DNA of 6,723 bases from NCBI GenBank assembly GCA_041481485.1, contig JBGPBY010000412.1, positions 1 through 6,723 of the forward strand, in the 5' to 3' direction. This stretch comes from JBGPBY01 sp041481485. Its GTDB lineage: Bacteria; Acidobacteriota; Terriglobia; 20CM-2-55-15. The notes below the pieces were generated by a model. It made no database searches. It saw nothing but the letters and a program-made list of their open reading frames with translations, and was not told where the DNA came from. The stretch's first letter is position 1. Each line of letters opens with the position of its first letter. Made by a program: the position numbers and the translations under genes. Of this stretch, positions 1 to 6,199 are shown one piece after another.

Positions 1-354
1 AAGCTTCGCAATGCGCTCTTCGTGAATCTTTCGCAGCACGTCGATCTGACGCGTCGTCATTTCTTCAATTTCCTGAACCTGTTCGTTCAGATTCGACCCG
101 TCCGTGTACTTCAACTTCAGCAGTTCGCGCAGCGAAAGGTGTTCGATGACTTCCGCCGTCATATCCGTCTTTTTGCCGATAATCTTGCGGCCGCTCCGCT
201 CATTCACCAACTCGTTGGCAGTGACTTTTCCGGCAAGCAGACCCACAAGACGCTTGTTGCGTTCATCGGTAAGAATTCGAATCTCGTCGCGCAGATTGGC
301 TTCCAGACGCGCAATTTCCATGCTCTCGATGAGTTTCGCGCGCTCATCCTTCTC
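1..354 (-). other. Coiled-coil-like segment of RpoB (E. coli beta-i9 / SI2 position), cut by the window edge
   Basis: RpoB residues about 1050 to the left edge follow GEKAEDVRDASL and the short strand segment VVDVKIFSRKG. They match the position where E. coli has its lineage insertion of roughly 100 residues (about 938-1042). The segment is rich in Glu, Lys, Arg and Leu with heptad-like spacing at both ends (EIARLEANLRDEI; EQVQEIEEMTTRQ), with a less regular middle. This suggests an antiparallel coiled coil with a small distal tip. Sequence similarity to the E. coli insertion is low. Confidence 0.55.
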
Positions 355-3300
355 TGCCCCCTTTCGTGAAAAAATCTTCACATCCACGACGATGCCTTCG
401 ATTCCGGGAGGGCAGATCAACGAAGCATCGCGAACGTCTTCAGCCTTTTCACCGAAAATCGCTCGAAGAAGTTTCTCTTCCGGCGTGAGCTGGGTTTCGC
501 CTTTCGGAGTGACCTTTCCAACCAGAACATCGCCCGGCTTCACGTTCGCGCCGATGCGGATAATTCCAGCCTCATCCAGGTCTTTCAGGAATGACTCGCT
601 GACGTTGGGGATATCCCGGGTAATTTCCTCAGGACCGAGCTTTGTATCCCGCGCCTCAATTTCGAATTCCTCAATATGGATGGAAGTGTAGTAATCGTCT
701 TTCACCAGCCGTTCTGAAACCAGAATCGCGTCTTCAAAGTTGTAACCGCGCCAGGGCATGAATGAAACCAGGACGTTGCGTCCCAGGGCGAGTTCTCCCT
801 TGTCGGTGCACGGACCATCCGCGAGCACCTGACCTTTCACCACGCGATCCCCTTTGCGCACAATCGGCTTCTGGTTGATGCATGTGTTCTGATTGGAGCG
901 GCGGAACTTGGTGAGCGTGTAGATGTCGGCTCCCACTTCGCGGGAAAAATGGCCATCTTCAGCCGACTCCACGCGAACGATGATGCGTTCGGAATCGACA
1001 GAATCGACAATTCCATTACGGCGGCATACCGCCACGGCGCCGGAATCGCGCGCAGTAATTTCCTCCATCCCGGTTCCAACGAGCGGAGCCGCGGTTCGCA
1101 GCAGGGGCACCGCCTGGCGCTGCATGTTGGACCCCATCAGAGCGCGGTTCGCATCGTCGTTCTCGAGAAATGGGATCAGTGAGGCGGCAACGGACACCAA
1201 CTGCTTCGGGGAAACGTCGACGTAGTCGACCTCGTCGCGGTGCTTCAATACGAAGTTACCGGCCTGACGCACGTTCACCAGTTCGTGGATCATGCGCCCG
1301 CTCTTGTCCAGCTCGACGTTGGCCTGTGCAACCAGGTATTTGTCCTCCTCCCAGGCCGAGAGATAGAACGAATACGGCACATATTCGATCCGCTTTTTCC
1401 GTTTGGTTTTCAGGTGTTCGTTTTCCGCTTCCACCTTCTCCATTTCTTCGTGCTGGCCTACCTTGAAATCGGAGTCGCCGGCGGCAATGACGGTGACGTA
1501 GTCAATGACCCGGCCATGCTTGACTTTCCGGTACGGACTCTCAATAAATCCGAACTCGTTGATCCGTGCATAGCAGCTCAACGAGGAAATCAATCCGATG
1601 TTCGGACCTTCCGGAGTTTCAATTGGACAAATTCGCCCGTAGTGAGTGGGATGCACGTCACGGACTTCGAATCCAGCACGCTCACGCGACAAACCTCCCG
1701 GTCCGAGCGCGGAGAGACGCCGCTTGTGGGTAATTTCCGACAGCGGATTCGTCTGATCCATGAACTGCGACAATTGCGACGATCCGAAGAATTCGCGAAC
1801 TGCCGCGATGACGGGTTTCGCATTGATCAAATCGTGCGGCATCGCTGTGACCATCTCCTGGTACACCGACATCTTTTCCTTGATGGCGCGCTCCATGCGT
1901 ACCAGACCAATCCGGAACTGATTCTCGAGCAGTTCGCCAACCGCACGAACGCGGCGGTTGCCGAGATGATCGATGTCATCGACCTGGCCGAGATTCTTGC
2001 GCAGCTTGAGCAGGTACCCGATGACGCCGTAAAAATCTCCCTGGGTCAGAATACGGTGCTCGAGCGGAGTCTGAAGATCCAGCTTGATGTTGAATTTCAG
2101 CCGTCCGACCTTTGAAAAATCGTATTTTCGCGCATCAAAGAACATGCCTTTGAACAACGCATCGGCAGTTTCCAGAGTTGGCGGATCGCCGGGACGCAGT
2201 TTGCGGTAAATTTCGATCAGGGCTTCCTGAGTCGTTTTGATCGTGTCCTTGCGGAGCGTCAGACTCAGCACCACACCGATGTCATCCCGTTCCGGGAAGA
2301 AGACCGACAGTTCAGGAACTCCGGAATCGATGACGGAATGAATTGTTGCCTGCGACAGCTCGTTGTTGGTCTCGGCAATCACCTCTCCGGTCTTCGTATC
2401 GACGATGTCGGCAACTGCAAAAGCTCCTTCGATATCTTCAGGAGCAACTTCAAATCGCTCAACTTTGGCCTGCTTGATATGGTCGAAGACCGACTTCGTG
2501 ATTTTCTTTCCGGCGTGGAGCAGAACTTCCTTCGTTTTCGGATGAAGGATGTCCTTGGAAACTTTCAATCCTGCGATGTTATCGGAAACATTCCAGAACA
2601 GTTTCTTTCCTTCGATGGCAATCCTGTCTGTTTTGTAGAATGCCCGGATGATCTCTTCGTCGCTCTTGAGCCCGAGGGCGCGGAGGAAGATCGTGGCCAG
2701 AAACTTGCGCTTCCGGTCGATGCGGACGTAAAGGATGTTCTTGGCGGTCTCGTATTCGAATTCGACCCACGACCCGCGATAGGGAATGATCTTCCCAAGG
2801 AAGTAATTCTTGCTTGGAGTCGATTCAAAGAATACTCCAGGACTGCGATGCAGCTGGCTGACAATAACGCGTTCGGTTCCGTTGATGATGAAGGTTCCGT
2901 TTTCCGTCATCAGCGGAATTTCACCAAAATAGACTTCCTGCTCCTTGATGTCGCGAATTGTTTTTGCGCCGGTATCGGGATCTTTGTCGAAAATAGTCAG
3001 GCGGATAATGACCTTCAGAGGCGCTGCATAAGTCATGCCGCGCTCCTGGCATTCCGAAACGTCGTACTTCAGATTGAGTTGAACCGGATCTCCGCACTTG
3101 TTACAGAACGTGACCTGGTTCTTGTTCGAAGTTCCGCATTTTCCGCACAGAACCGTTGTCTCCGACGAAAACGGGTTCGTGGCGATGGTGGCGCCGCAGT
3201 TCTTACAGGTCGAGCGCAGGTGATGGAGCCCCTTCAGGTTGGAGCACTTGCATTCCCAGTTGCCGATCGAATAACTGATGAATTCGAGGGTGGACACTCC

Positions 3301-3501
3301 TCGAAAATCCGAAATCGGAAACACCGAATTGAATACCGCCTGCAACCCGGCGTCATCGCGCTCTTCCGGCAGCATATTCATCTGCAGGAAGCGCTCATAC
3401 GAGTTCTTTTGGACCTCAATCAGATTGGGTATCTGAATCGCAGTCTTGATTTTGGAAAAATTCGTTCGCTCGCGCGCGGCAATGGATTTGGTTTCCGCCA
3501 T
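1..3501 (-). CDS. rpoB: RNA polymerase beta subunit, 3' end missing
   Basis: Encodes the beta subunit of DNA-dependent RNA polymerase, which forms one jaw of the core enzyme and part of its active site. The frame runs without a stop from ATG at 3499-3501 to base 1, giving 1167 codons. Diagnostic stretches in order: FLQMN near the N-terminus, GTERVIVSQLHRSPGVFFE, the rifampicin-pocket region (residues about 573-599), RICPIETPEGPNIGLI, DANRALMGSNMQRQAVP, and FMPWRGYNFED with the acidic pair E923-D924 (E. coli E813-D814). KVTPKGETQLTPEEKLLRAI follows. The missing C-terminal part would hold the KxGDKMAGRHGNKG loop and the switch and clamp segments. Compared with E. coli it has two extra insertions, an eight-Cys zinc ribbon (about 81-145) and a charged segment (about 668-712), which explains why it is longer than usual. 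It keeps the E. coli-like domain after the beta lobe. The start is the only ATG fitting the family's N-terminus and has an AGGAG 12 nt upstream. It lies 1 nt after the stop of the preceding reading frame. Confidence 0.98.
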   Translation of the reverse strand, partial: MAETKSIAARERTNFSKIKTAIQIPNLIEVQKNSYERFLQMNMLPEERDDAGLQAVFNSVFPISDFRGVSTLEFISYSIGNWECKCSNLKGLHHLRSTCKNCGATIATNPFSSETTVLCGKCGTSNKNQVTFCNKCGDPVQLNLKYDVSECQERGMTYAAPLKVIIRLTIFDKDPDTGAKTIRDIKEQEVYFGEIPLMTENGTFIINGTERVIVSQLHRSPGVFFESTPSKNYFLGKIIPYRGSWVEFEYETAKNILYVRIDRKRKFLATIFLRALGLKSDEEIIRAFYKTDRIAIEGKKLFWNVSDNIAGLKVSKDILHPKTKEVLLHAGKKITKSVFDHIKQAKVERFEVAPEDIEGAFAVADIVDTKTGEVIAETNNELSQATIHSVIDSGVPELSVFFPERDDIGVVLSLTLRKDTIKTTQEALIEIYRKLRPGDPPTLETADALFKGMFFDARKYDFSKVGRLKFNIKLDLQTPLEHRILTQGDFYGVIGYLLKLRKNLGQVDDIDHLGNRRVRAVGELLENQFRIGLVRMERAIKEKMSVYQEMVTAMPHDLINAKPVIAAVREFFGSSQLSQFMDQTNPLSEITHKRRLSALGPGGLSRERAGFEVRDVHPTHYGRICPIETPEGPNIGLISSLSCYARINEFGFIESPYRKVKHGRVIDYVTVIAAGDSDFKVGQHEEMEKVEAENEHLKTKRKKRIEYVPYSFYLSAWEEDKYLVAQANVELDKSGRMIHELVNVRQAGNFVLKHRDEVDYVDVSPKQLVSVAASLIPFLENDDANRALMGSNMQRQAVPLLRTAAPLVGTGMEEITARDSGAVAVCRRNGIVDSVDSERIIVRVESAEDGHFSREVGADIYTLTKFRRSNQNTCINQKPIVRKGDRVVKGQVLADGPCTDKGELALGRNVLVSFMPWRGYNFEDAILVSERLVKDDYYTSIHIEEFEIEARDTKLGPEEITRDIPNVSESFLKDLDEAGIIRIGANVKPGDVLVGKVTPKGETQLTPEEKLLRAIFGEKAEDVRDASLICPPGIEGIVVDVKIFSRKGAEKDERAKLIESMEIARLEANLRDEIRILTDERNKRLVGLLAGKVTANELVNERSGRKIIGKKTDMTAEVIEHLSLRELLKLKYTDGSNLNEQVQEIEEMTTRQIDVLRKIHEERIAKL
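1366..1500 (-). other. Charged insertion within RpoB after the RICPIETPEG region
   Basis: RpoB residues about 668-712. In E. coli only three residues separate the VTD and YLSA motifs, whereas here about 45 lie between D667 and Y713. The extra segment begins hydrophobic, then becomes rich in Glu and Lys/Arg (EEMEKVEAENEH, then KTKRKKR), and ends in a short aromatic stretch before YLSAWEEDKYLVAQAN. The charge pattern suggests a solvent-exposed helix or hairpin on the surface of the beta subunit. Reading frame and codon use are continuous with the rest of rpoB, so this is an insertion in a working protein and not a frameshift. Confidence 0.75.
1705..1785 (-). other. Rifampicin-binding region (cluster I) of RpoB
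   Basis: RpoB residues 573-599 correspond to E. coli 507-533. The residues most often changed in resistant strains are the sensitive type: Q579 (Q513), D582 (D516), S588 (S522), H592 (H526), R595 (R529), S597 (S531) and L599 (L533). The differences from E. coli are T584 in place of N518 and L596 in place of I530. Leucine at the latter position is common in other bacteria. The sequence therefore predicts an ordinary rifampicin pocket, with only T584 as a possible modifier. Confidence 0.85.
3067..3261 (-). other. Double zinc-ribbon insertion within RpoB
   Basis: RpoB residues about 81-145 have no counterpart in E. coli RpoB, where the flanking sequence YRLG continues almost directly into FDVQEC. 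Here the segment carries eight cysteines in four pairs: C84-x-C86, C99-xx-C102, C119-xx-C122 and C133-xx-C136, each usually followed by Gly or a basic residue. This spacing is that of two successive zinc ribbons, which I infer bind one zinc each. The flanks (YSIG before, YDVSEC after) are normal RpoB, and the reading frame is intact. I recall similar insertions from acidobacterial RpoB proteins, but this could not be checked here. Confidence 0.85.
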
Positions 3502-3502
3502 G

Positions 3503-3976
3503 TTAGTGAACTGCTCCTGGCCCGGCAGTGCCGAACCCAAACACGTTAAAGTTAAGAGACTTGATTTCTTTGATAAAGGACCTGCATTCCGAAAGTACTG
3601 TGGAGATTGACTGGAGTATCCTCATGTCGCAACCTTCGGCATCGACGTCGATGATCGAGAGCCTCGGCAGCAACTGAGGAACCTGGGTTTTCAGATACGT
3701 CTCCAGATTCTTGCCGGCGACCCGAAGCTTGAAAGGATGAGCGTATCGCCTCCTGTTGATTCCTTCATGTCTACCGCCATTGCACAACCCCGAATCCGAA
3801 TCTTCAAACTCAAACTCTCCATCCCCCGGCATAGCGGCAAACATAAGCGGCACAATCCAGGTCGTGTCCGTTTCGCCCCTTCGGTCCCCAGGAAGGTCAA
3901 AACCTTGCGTCCGGGGCTTCGCTTGAACTCCCAGTAGCCTTGCGAATTCCCGTACGTTCATCGCCGGTTTCTCCAT
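3503..3976 (-). CDS. Uncharacterised ORF in the rplL-rpoB gap; FkbM-like methyltransferase fragment, probably a remnant
   Basis: A 157-codon frame on the same strand as its neighbours, filling most of the rplL-rpoB interval. I do not recognise it with certainty. Residues about 40-136 follow the pattern of the second half of FkbM-family SAM-dependent methyltransferases: a FAAM...DGEFEF strand pair, GLCNGG, then LETYLK...PQLLPRLS, the acidic motif IDVDAEGCD (109-117), ILQSIS, and ECRSFIK. The glycine-rich SAM-binding motif expected in the first half is absent, and the last 20 or so residues (from EIKSLNFN) look unrelated, so the protein is probably inactive. AGG supplies 7 of 13 Arg codons. None of the 22 Arg codons I read in rplJ, rplL, rplK and nusG is AGG, which sets it apart as foreign or poorly expressed. 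Start choice is unsure. ATG at 3974-3976 has no spaced Shine-Dalgarno site; ATG at 3959-3961 has GGAG (3971-3974) 9 nt upstream. The frame stays open back to the rplL stop, with no further ATG. Confidence 0.4.
   Translation of the reverse strand: MEKPAMNVREFARLLGVQAKPRTQGFDLPGDRRGETDTTWIVPLMFAAMPGDGEFEFEDSDSGLCNGGRHEGINRRRYAHPFKLRVAGKNLETYLKTQVPQLLPRLSIIDVDAEGCDMRILQSISTVLSECRSFIKEIKSLNFNVFGFGTAGPGAVH
3514..3518 (-). promoter_or_regulatory. Ribosome binding site of rpoB
   Basis: AGGAG on the minus strand lies 12 nt before the rpoB ATG. The spacing is somewhat long. The site lies inside the last codons of the upstream reading frame, whose TAA (3503-3505) ends 1 nt before the rpoB start, so ribosomes finishing that frame would pass over the site. 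Confidence 0.6.
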
Positions 3977-4054
3977 CCTGAAACAGAGACAATAATAGGC
4001 CGGCCCGTAGACAAGGTATCGCCTACGAGTCAGCTCCGGGAATCCCGAACCCGT

Positions 4055-4441
4055 TTACTTCACTTCTACAGTTGCGCCTGCGTCAACAAACTTCTTCTTG
4101 ATGGCTTCGGCTTCGTCCTTTGTAACGCCTTCCTTGATGGGTTTCGGCGCCGCTTCAACAAGATCTTTGGCTTCCTTCAATCCAAGGCTGGTGATTTCCC
4201 GAACCGCTTTGATGACGCCAATCTTGTTTCCGCCCGCGGCCGTCAGGATCACGGCAAACTCCGTCTGAACCTCGGCAGGTGCAGCGGCTGCGCCACCCCC
4301 CGCAGCTGGCGCGGCAACGGCAACCGACGCGGCAGCCGCACTCACACCAAATGTTTCCTCAAGTCCCTTCACAAGCTCCGAAGCTTCAAGCAGAGACAAT
4401 CCTTTAATGGATTCAATAATACTCTGAACTTTTTCCGACAT
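4055..4441 (-). CDS. rplL: 50S ribosomal protein L7/L12
   Basis: Stalk protein of the large ribosomal subunit, present as multiple dimers on L10. It recruits and stimulates the translational GTPases (IF2, EF-Tu, EF-G, RF3). The 128-residue product has the full layout. The N-terminal helical dimerisation and L10-binding part spans residues 1 to about 33 (SLLEASELVKGLEETFGV). An Ala/Gly/Pro-rich flexible hinge follows (about 34-57, including AAPAAGGGAAAAPAE). The globular C-terminal domain has the factor-binding helix motif KIGVIKAVREITSLGLKEAK and ends DAGATVEVK. It is slightly longer than the usual 120-125 residues, mainly in the hinge. The ATG is preceded by a strong AGGAG, as expected for a protein needed in several copies per ribosome. 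It follows rplJ after 69 nt. Confidence 0.98.
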   Translation of the reverse strand: MSEKVQSIIESIKGLSLLEASELVKGLEETFGVSAAAASVAVAAPAAGGGAAAAPAEVQTEFAVILTAAGGNKIGVIKAVREITSLGLKEAKDLVEAAPKPIKEGVTKDEAEAIKKKFVDAGATVEVK

Positions 4442-4447
4442 TGCTTT

Positions 4448-4452
4448 CTCCT
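4448..4452 (-). promoter_or_regulatory. Strong ribosome binding site of rplL
   Basis: AGGAG on the minus strand, 6 nt before the rplL ATG (4439-4441). It is the best-spaced Shine-Dalgarno match in the window, consistent with L7/L12 being made in excess over the other ribosomal proteins. Confidence 0.8.
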
Positions 4453-4481
4453 AGAATGAATTCCCTTACAGTCTCTCTGGC

Positions 4482-4502
4482 GGGGCCATTAACGATTGCC
4501 CC
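4482..4502 (-). other. Small GC-rich hairpin in the rplJ-rplL spacer
   Basis: On the transcript, GGGGC (4498-4502) can pair with GCCCC (4482-4486) around an 11-nt loop. No U-run follows, so it is not an intrinsic terminator. It sits between the rplJ stop and the rplL ribosome binding site and could shape rplL translation or mRNA processing, but a five-pair stem can also arise by chance. Confidence 0.25.
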
Positions 4503-4510
4503 AACAGCTG

Positions 4511-5038
4511 CTATTCCTGAAACTTCTTTTGCTCGACGGCCTGCTGAATCACGACCGACAGGTTTCTTGCAACTCCATTGACTGCGGTCGCAATACCCTG
4601 GGCGCGTGAATTGAGCAGGAACAATAATTTTACAATCAACTCTTCCTTGGATGGCAGGCTCGCGATTGCTCCAAGGTCAGCGATATTAACGACGCGGCCT
4701 TCCACCATGCCGGCCTTGAACACGAATACGGGATTGGACTTGGCATAAGCAACCAGTGCTTTGGCCAGTGCAACGGGGTCCGTATTGTTGTATGCAATGG
4801 AAGTGGATCCCTGCATGGATGTCGACAGGGCCTCAGACGGCGTTCCCTTCGCTGCGATTCTCGCAAGGGTGTTTTTGACCACACGATACTTGCTCTTCGT
4901 CTCCCGGATTTTGTTTCGCAACTCCGTATCCTGGGCGACGGTGATGCCCTTGAACTGCGCCACAATCAGATTTCTGGCTTCCGCCAGATCCTTTTTCAGG
5001 GCGTTGAGTTCTTCTTCTTTCTTACTCTTGGGTTTCAT
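4511..5038 (-). CDS. rplJ: 50S ribosomal protein L10
   Basis: Base of the ribosomal stalk: its N-terminal domain binds 23S rRNA beside L11 and its C-terminal helix carries the L7/L12 dimers. In many bacteria the L10-L7/L12 complex also represses its own mRNA. The 175-residue product has the usual length. The N-terminal domain shows ARNLIVAQFKGITVAQ (about 21-36), LRNKIRETKSKYRVVKNTLA (about 40-59) and a PVFVFKAGMVEGRV strand region. The C-terminal part after about residue 130 (PSKEELIVKLLFLLNSRAQG onward) is helical and ends in the L7/L12-binding tail. The ATG has GAGGA 3 nt upstream. The gene follows rplA by 23 nt. I could not identify an autoregulatory L10 leader from sequence alone. Confidence 0.97.
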   Translation of the reverse strand: MKPKSKKEEELNALKKDLAEARNLIVAQFKGITVAQDTELRNKIRETKSKYRVVKNTLARIAAKGTPSEALSTSMQGSTSIAYNNTDPVALAKALVAYAKSNPVFVFKAGMVEGRVVNIADLGAIASLPSKEELIVKLLFLLNSRAQGIATAVNGVARNLSVVIQQAVEQKKFQE

Positions 5039-5041
5039 GAG

Positions 5042-5046
5042 TCCTC
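5042..5046 (-). promoter_or_regulatory. Ribosome binding site of rplJ
   Basis: GAGGA on the minus strand, 3 nt before the rplJ ATG (5036-5038). The spacing is short. It lies in the 23-nt rplA-rplJ spacer and supports the chosen rplJ start. Confidence 0.6.
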
Positions 5047-5061
5047 GATTTCACGGCCAAT

Positions 5062-5754
5062 CTATTTCGCGTCCAGAGCGACAAGATCCACGTCAATGCC
5101 GGGGCACATCGTCGAAGTGACAGTGATCCTCTTGACATAGCGTCCCTTCACGGCTGCAGGCCGCGCCTTGATCACGGATTCAATCAAAGTCTGGGCGTTG
5201 TCGGTGAGCTGATCTCCGCTGAATTCGATTTTTCCGACGGGGGCATGAATGATTCCGGTCTTGTCGACTCGGAATTCCACTTTACCTGCCTTGACTTCCT
5301 GAATCGCCTTGGCGATATCGAAAGTCACGGACCCGGTTTTCGGATTGGGCATGAGTCCGCGCGGACCCAGAACCTTACCGAGTTTACCGACGGAACGCAT
5401 CATGTCGGGGGTGGAAATGCACGCATCGAAGTCGATCCAGCCGCCAGCGATCTTCTCCACGATGTCTTCGCCGCCAACATAATCGGCACCGGCGGCTTCA
5501 GCCTCGCGGATCTTGTCTCCGGAAGCAATCACGCAAACTTTCTTCGATTTGCCCAGACCATGAGGCAAAACCACGGTGCCACGCACCATTTGATCTGCAT
5601 GCTTGGGGTCGACTCCCAGGCGCATGTGAACTTCAACGGTTTCGTTGAATTTCGCAAAATGGATCTTCTTCAGAAGGCCTATCGCATCCTTGACCACATA
5701 TGGCCGAGGCTCGACCTGTTTCTTTGCTGCTTCGTATTTTTTTCCTGCCGCCAT
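5062..5754 (-). CDS. rplA: 50S ribosomal protein L1
   Basis: Forms the mobile L1 stalk that binds 23S rRNA and helps release deacylated tRNA from the E site. In many bacteria L1 also represses translation of its own operon. With ATG at 5752-5754 the product is 230 residues, the normal family length. It starts MAAGKKYEAAKKQ and has the expected FNETVEVHMRLGVDPKHADQ strand (about 36-55), RGTVVLPHGLGKSKKV, and the L1 signature GKVLGPRGLMPNPKTG (about 126-141). The C-terminal stretch ending STMCPGIDVDLVALDAK closes domain I. The frame continues upstream to an ATG at 5835. That 27-residue extension is read from inside rplK in another frame and has no L1 character, so it was rejected. The start lies 4 nt after the rplK stop, which implies translational coupling. 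Confidence 0.97.
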   Translation of the reverse strand: MAAGKKYEAAKKQVEPRPYVVKDAIGLLKKIHFAKFNETVEVHMRLGVDPKHADQMVRGTVVLPHGLGKSKKVCVIASGDKIREAEAAGADYVGGEDIVEKIAGGWIDFDACISTPDMMRSVGKLGKVLGPRGLMPNPKTGSVTFDIAKAIQEVKAGKVEFRVDKTGIIHAPVGKIEFSGDQLTDNAQTLIESVIKARPAAVKGRYVKRITVTSTMCPGIDVDLVALDAK

Positions 5755-5758
5755 ATTT

Positions 5759-6190
5759 CTACTCCCGTACCTCGATCCCCATACTGACTGCCGTGCCGCG
5801 TACCGTGTTGACGGCAGCTTCCAGACTGGCGGCATTCAGATCCGGCAATTTCAGCTTCGCAATGTCTTCCACCTGCTTTTTGGTGACGGTGCCAACCTTG
5901 TTCTTATTGGGAACCCCGGAACCTTTTGCAATGTTTGCCGCGCGTTTGAGCAGAATCGATGCCGGAGGTGTCTTTGTGATAAAGCTGTAAGAACGGTCGG
6001 AAAAGATCGTCACAACGACGGGAATGATCAATCCTTCCTGATCTTTGGCCGACGTCTTCGCATTGAACGCCTTGCAGAAATCCATGATATTGACGCCATG
6101 CTGGCCGAGCGCGGGACCCACCGGCGGCGCCGGCGTGGCTTTACCTGCGGGAATCTGCAATTTAACCTGGCCGATTACTTTTTTTGCCAT
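5759..6190 (-). CDS. rplK: 50S ribosomal protein L11
   Basis: Binds the GTPase-associated centre of 23S rRNA at the stalk base. It is needed for normal factor-dependent GTP hydrolysis and, where RelA is present, for sensing uncharged tRNA. The 143-residue product matches the family length (E. coli 142). The N-terminal domain has the Pro-rich segment PAPPVGPALGQHGVNI (about 20-35), the region that thiostrepton-type antibiotics contact with rRNA, followed by MDFCKAFNAKT. The C-terminal RNA-binding domain begins at about TKTPPAS (72-78) and includes GSGVPNKNKVGTVTKKQ and GTAVSMGIEV near the end. The ATG (6188-6190) is 9 nt after the nusG stop. Its Shine-Dalgarno match is weak (GAG about 7 nt away, with a better GGAG 18 nt away inside nusG), so it probably relies on ribosomes arriving from nusG. 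Confidence 0.98.
   Translation of the reverse strand: MAKKVIGQVKLQIPAGKATPAPPVGPALGQHGVNIMDFCKAFNAKTSAKDQEGLIIPVVVTIFSDRSYSFITKTPPASILLKRAANIAKGSGVPNKNKVGTVTKKQVEDIAKLKLPDLNAASLEAAVNTVRGTAVSMGIEVRE
5762..5766 (-). promoter_or_regulatory. Ribosome binding site of rplA, overlapping the rplK end
   Basis: GGGAG on the minus strand, 7 nt before the rplA ATG at 5752-5754. It lies within the last codons of rplK, just before the rplK TAG (5759-5761). It decides the rplA start in favour of the 230-residue form over the longer one. Confidence 0.75.
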
Positions 6191-6199
6191 ACGTGTACT

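Noticed and set aside
1..6. HindIII site AAGCTT exactly at the window start, suggesting a cloning boundary
   Set aside because: Two more AAGCTT sites occur inside the window (3725-3730 and 4381-4386), so a complete digest is excluded. A chance match at the edge cannot be told from a partial-digest end.
104..691. A 195-codon serine/arginine-rich open frame on the plus strand
   Set aside because: Antisense to rpoB. The Ser/Arg-rich composition is a by-product of reading the opposite strand.
1240..2115. A 291-codon open frame on the plus strand
   Set aside because: Antisense shadow of the conserved core of rpoB, with no family motifs and no independent ribosome site that stands out.
2338..3549. 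A 403-codon open frame on the plus strand
   Set aside because: It lies almost entirely antisense to rpoB, whose minus-strand translation matches RpoB over its full length. The protein has no recognisable motifs. Long antisense frames are common opposite conserved genes of this composition.
3992..3997. TATTAT on the minus strand as a -10 promoter element for the ORF and rpoB
   Set aside because: The hexamer is close to consensus, but the sequence 17 nt upstream is not a recognisable -35 element. The only TTG-like match is 11 nt away, too close.
4001..4040. Possible terminator or attenuator after rplL, including the GGCCGGCC palindrome and a CGTAG/CTACG stem
   Set aside because: The stems are only about 5 pairs with long loops, and no U-run follows on the transcript. 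Rho-independent termination is not supported.
5245..5787. A 180-codon open frame on the plus strand
   Set aside because: Antisense to rplA and the end of rplK, both of which are clear matches on the minus strand.
5755..5835. A 27-codon N-terminal extension of rplA
   Set aside because: It overlaps the conserved C-terminus of rplK in another frame and lacks L1 similarity. The start at 5754 has a well-spaced GGGAG and gives the family length.
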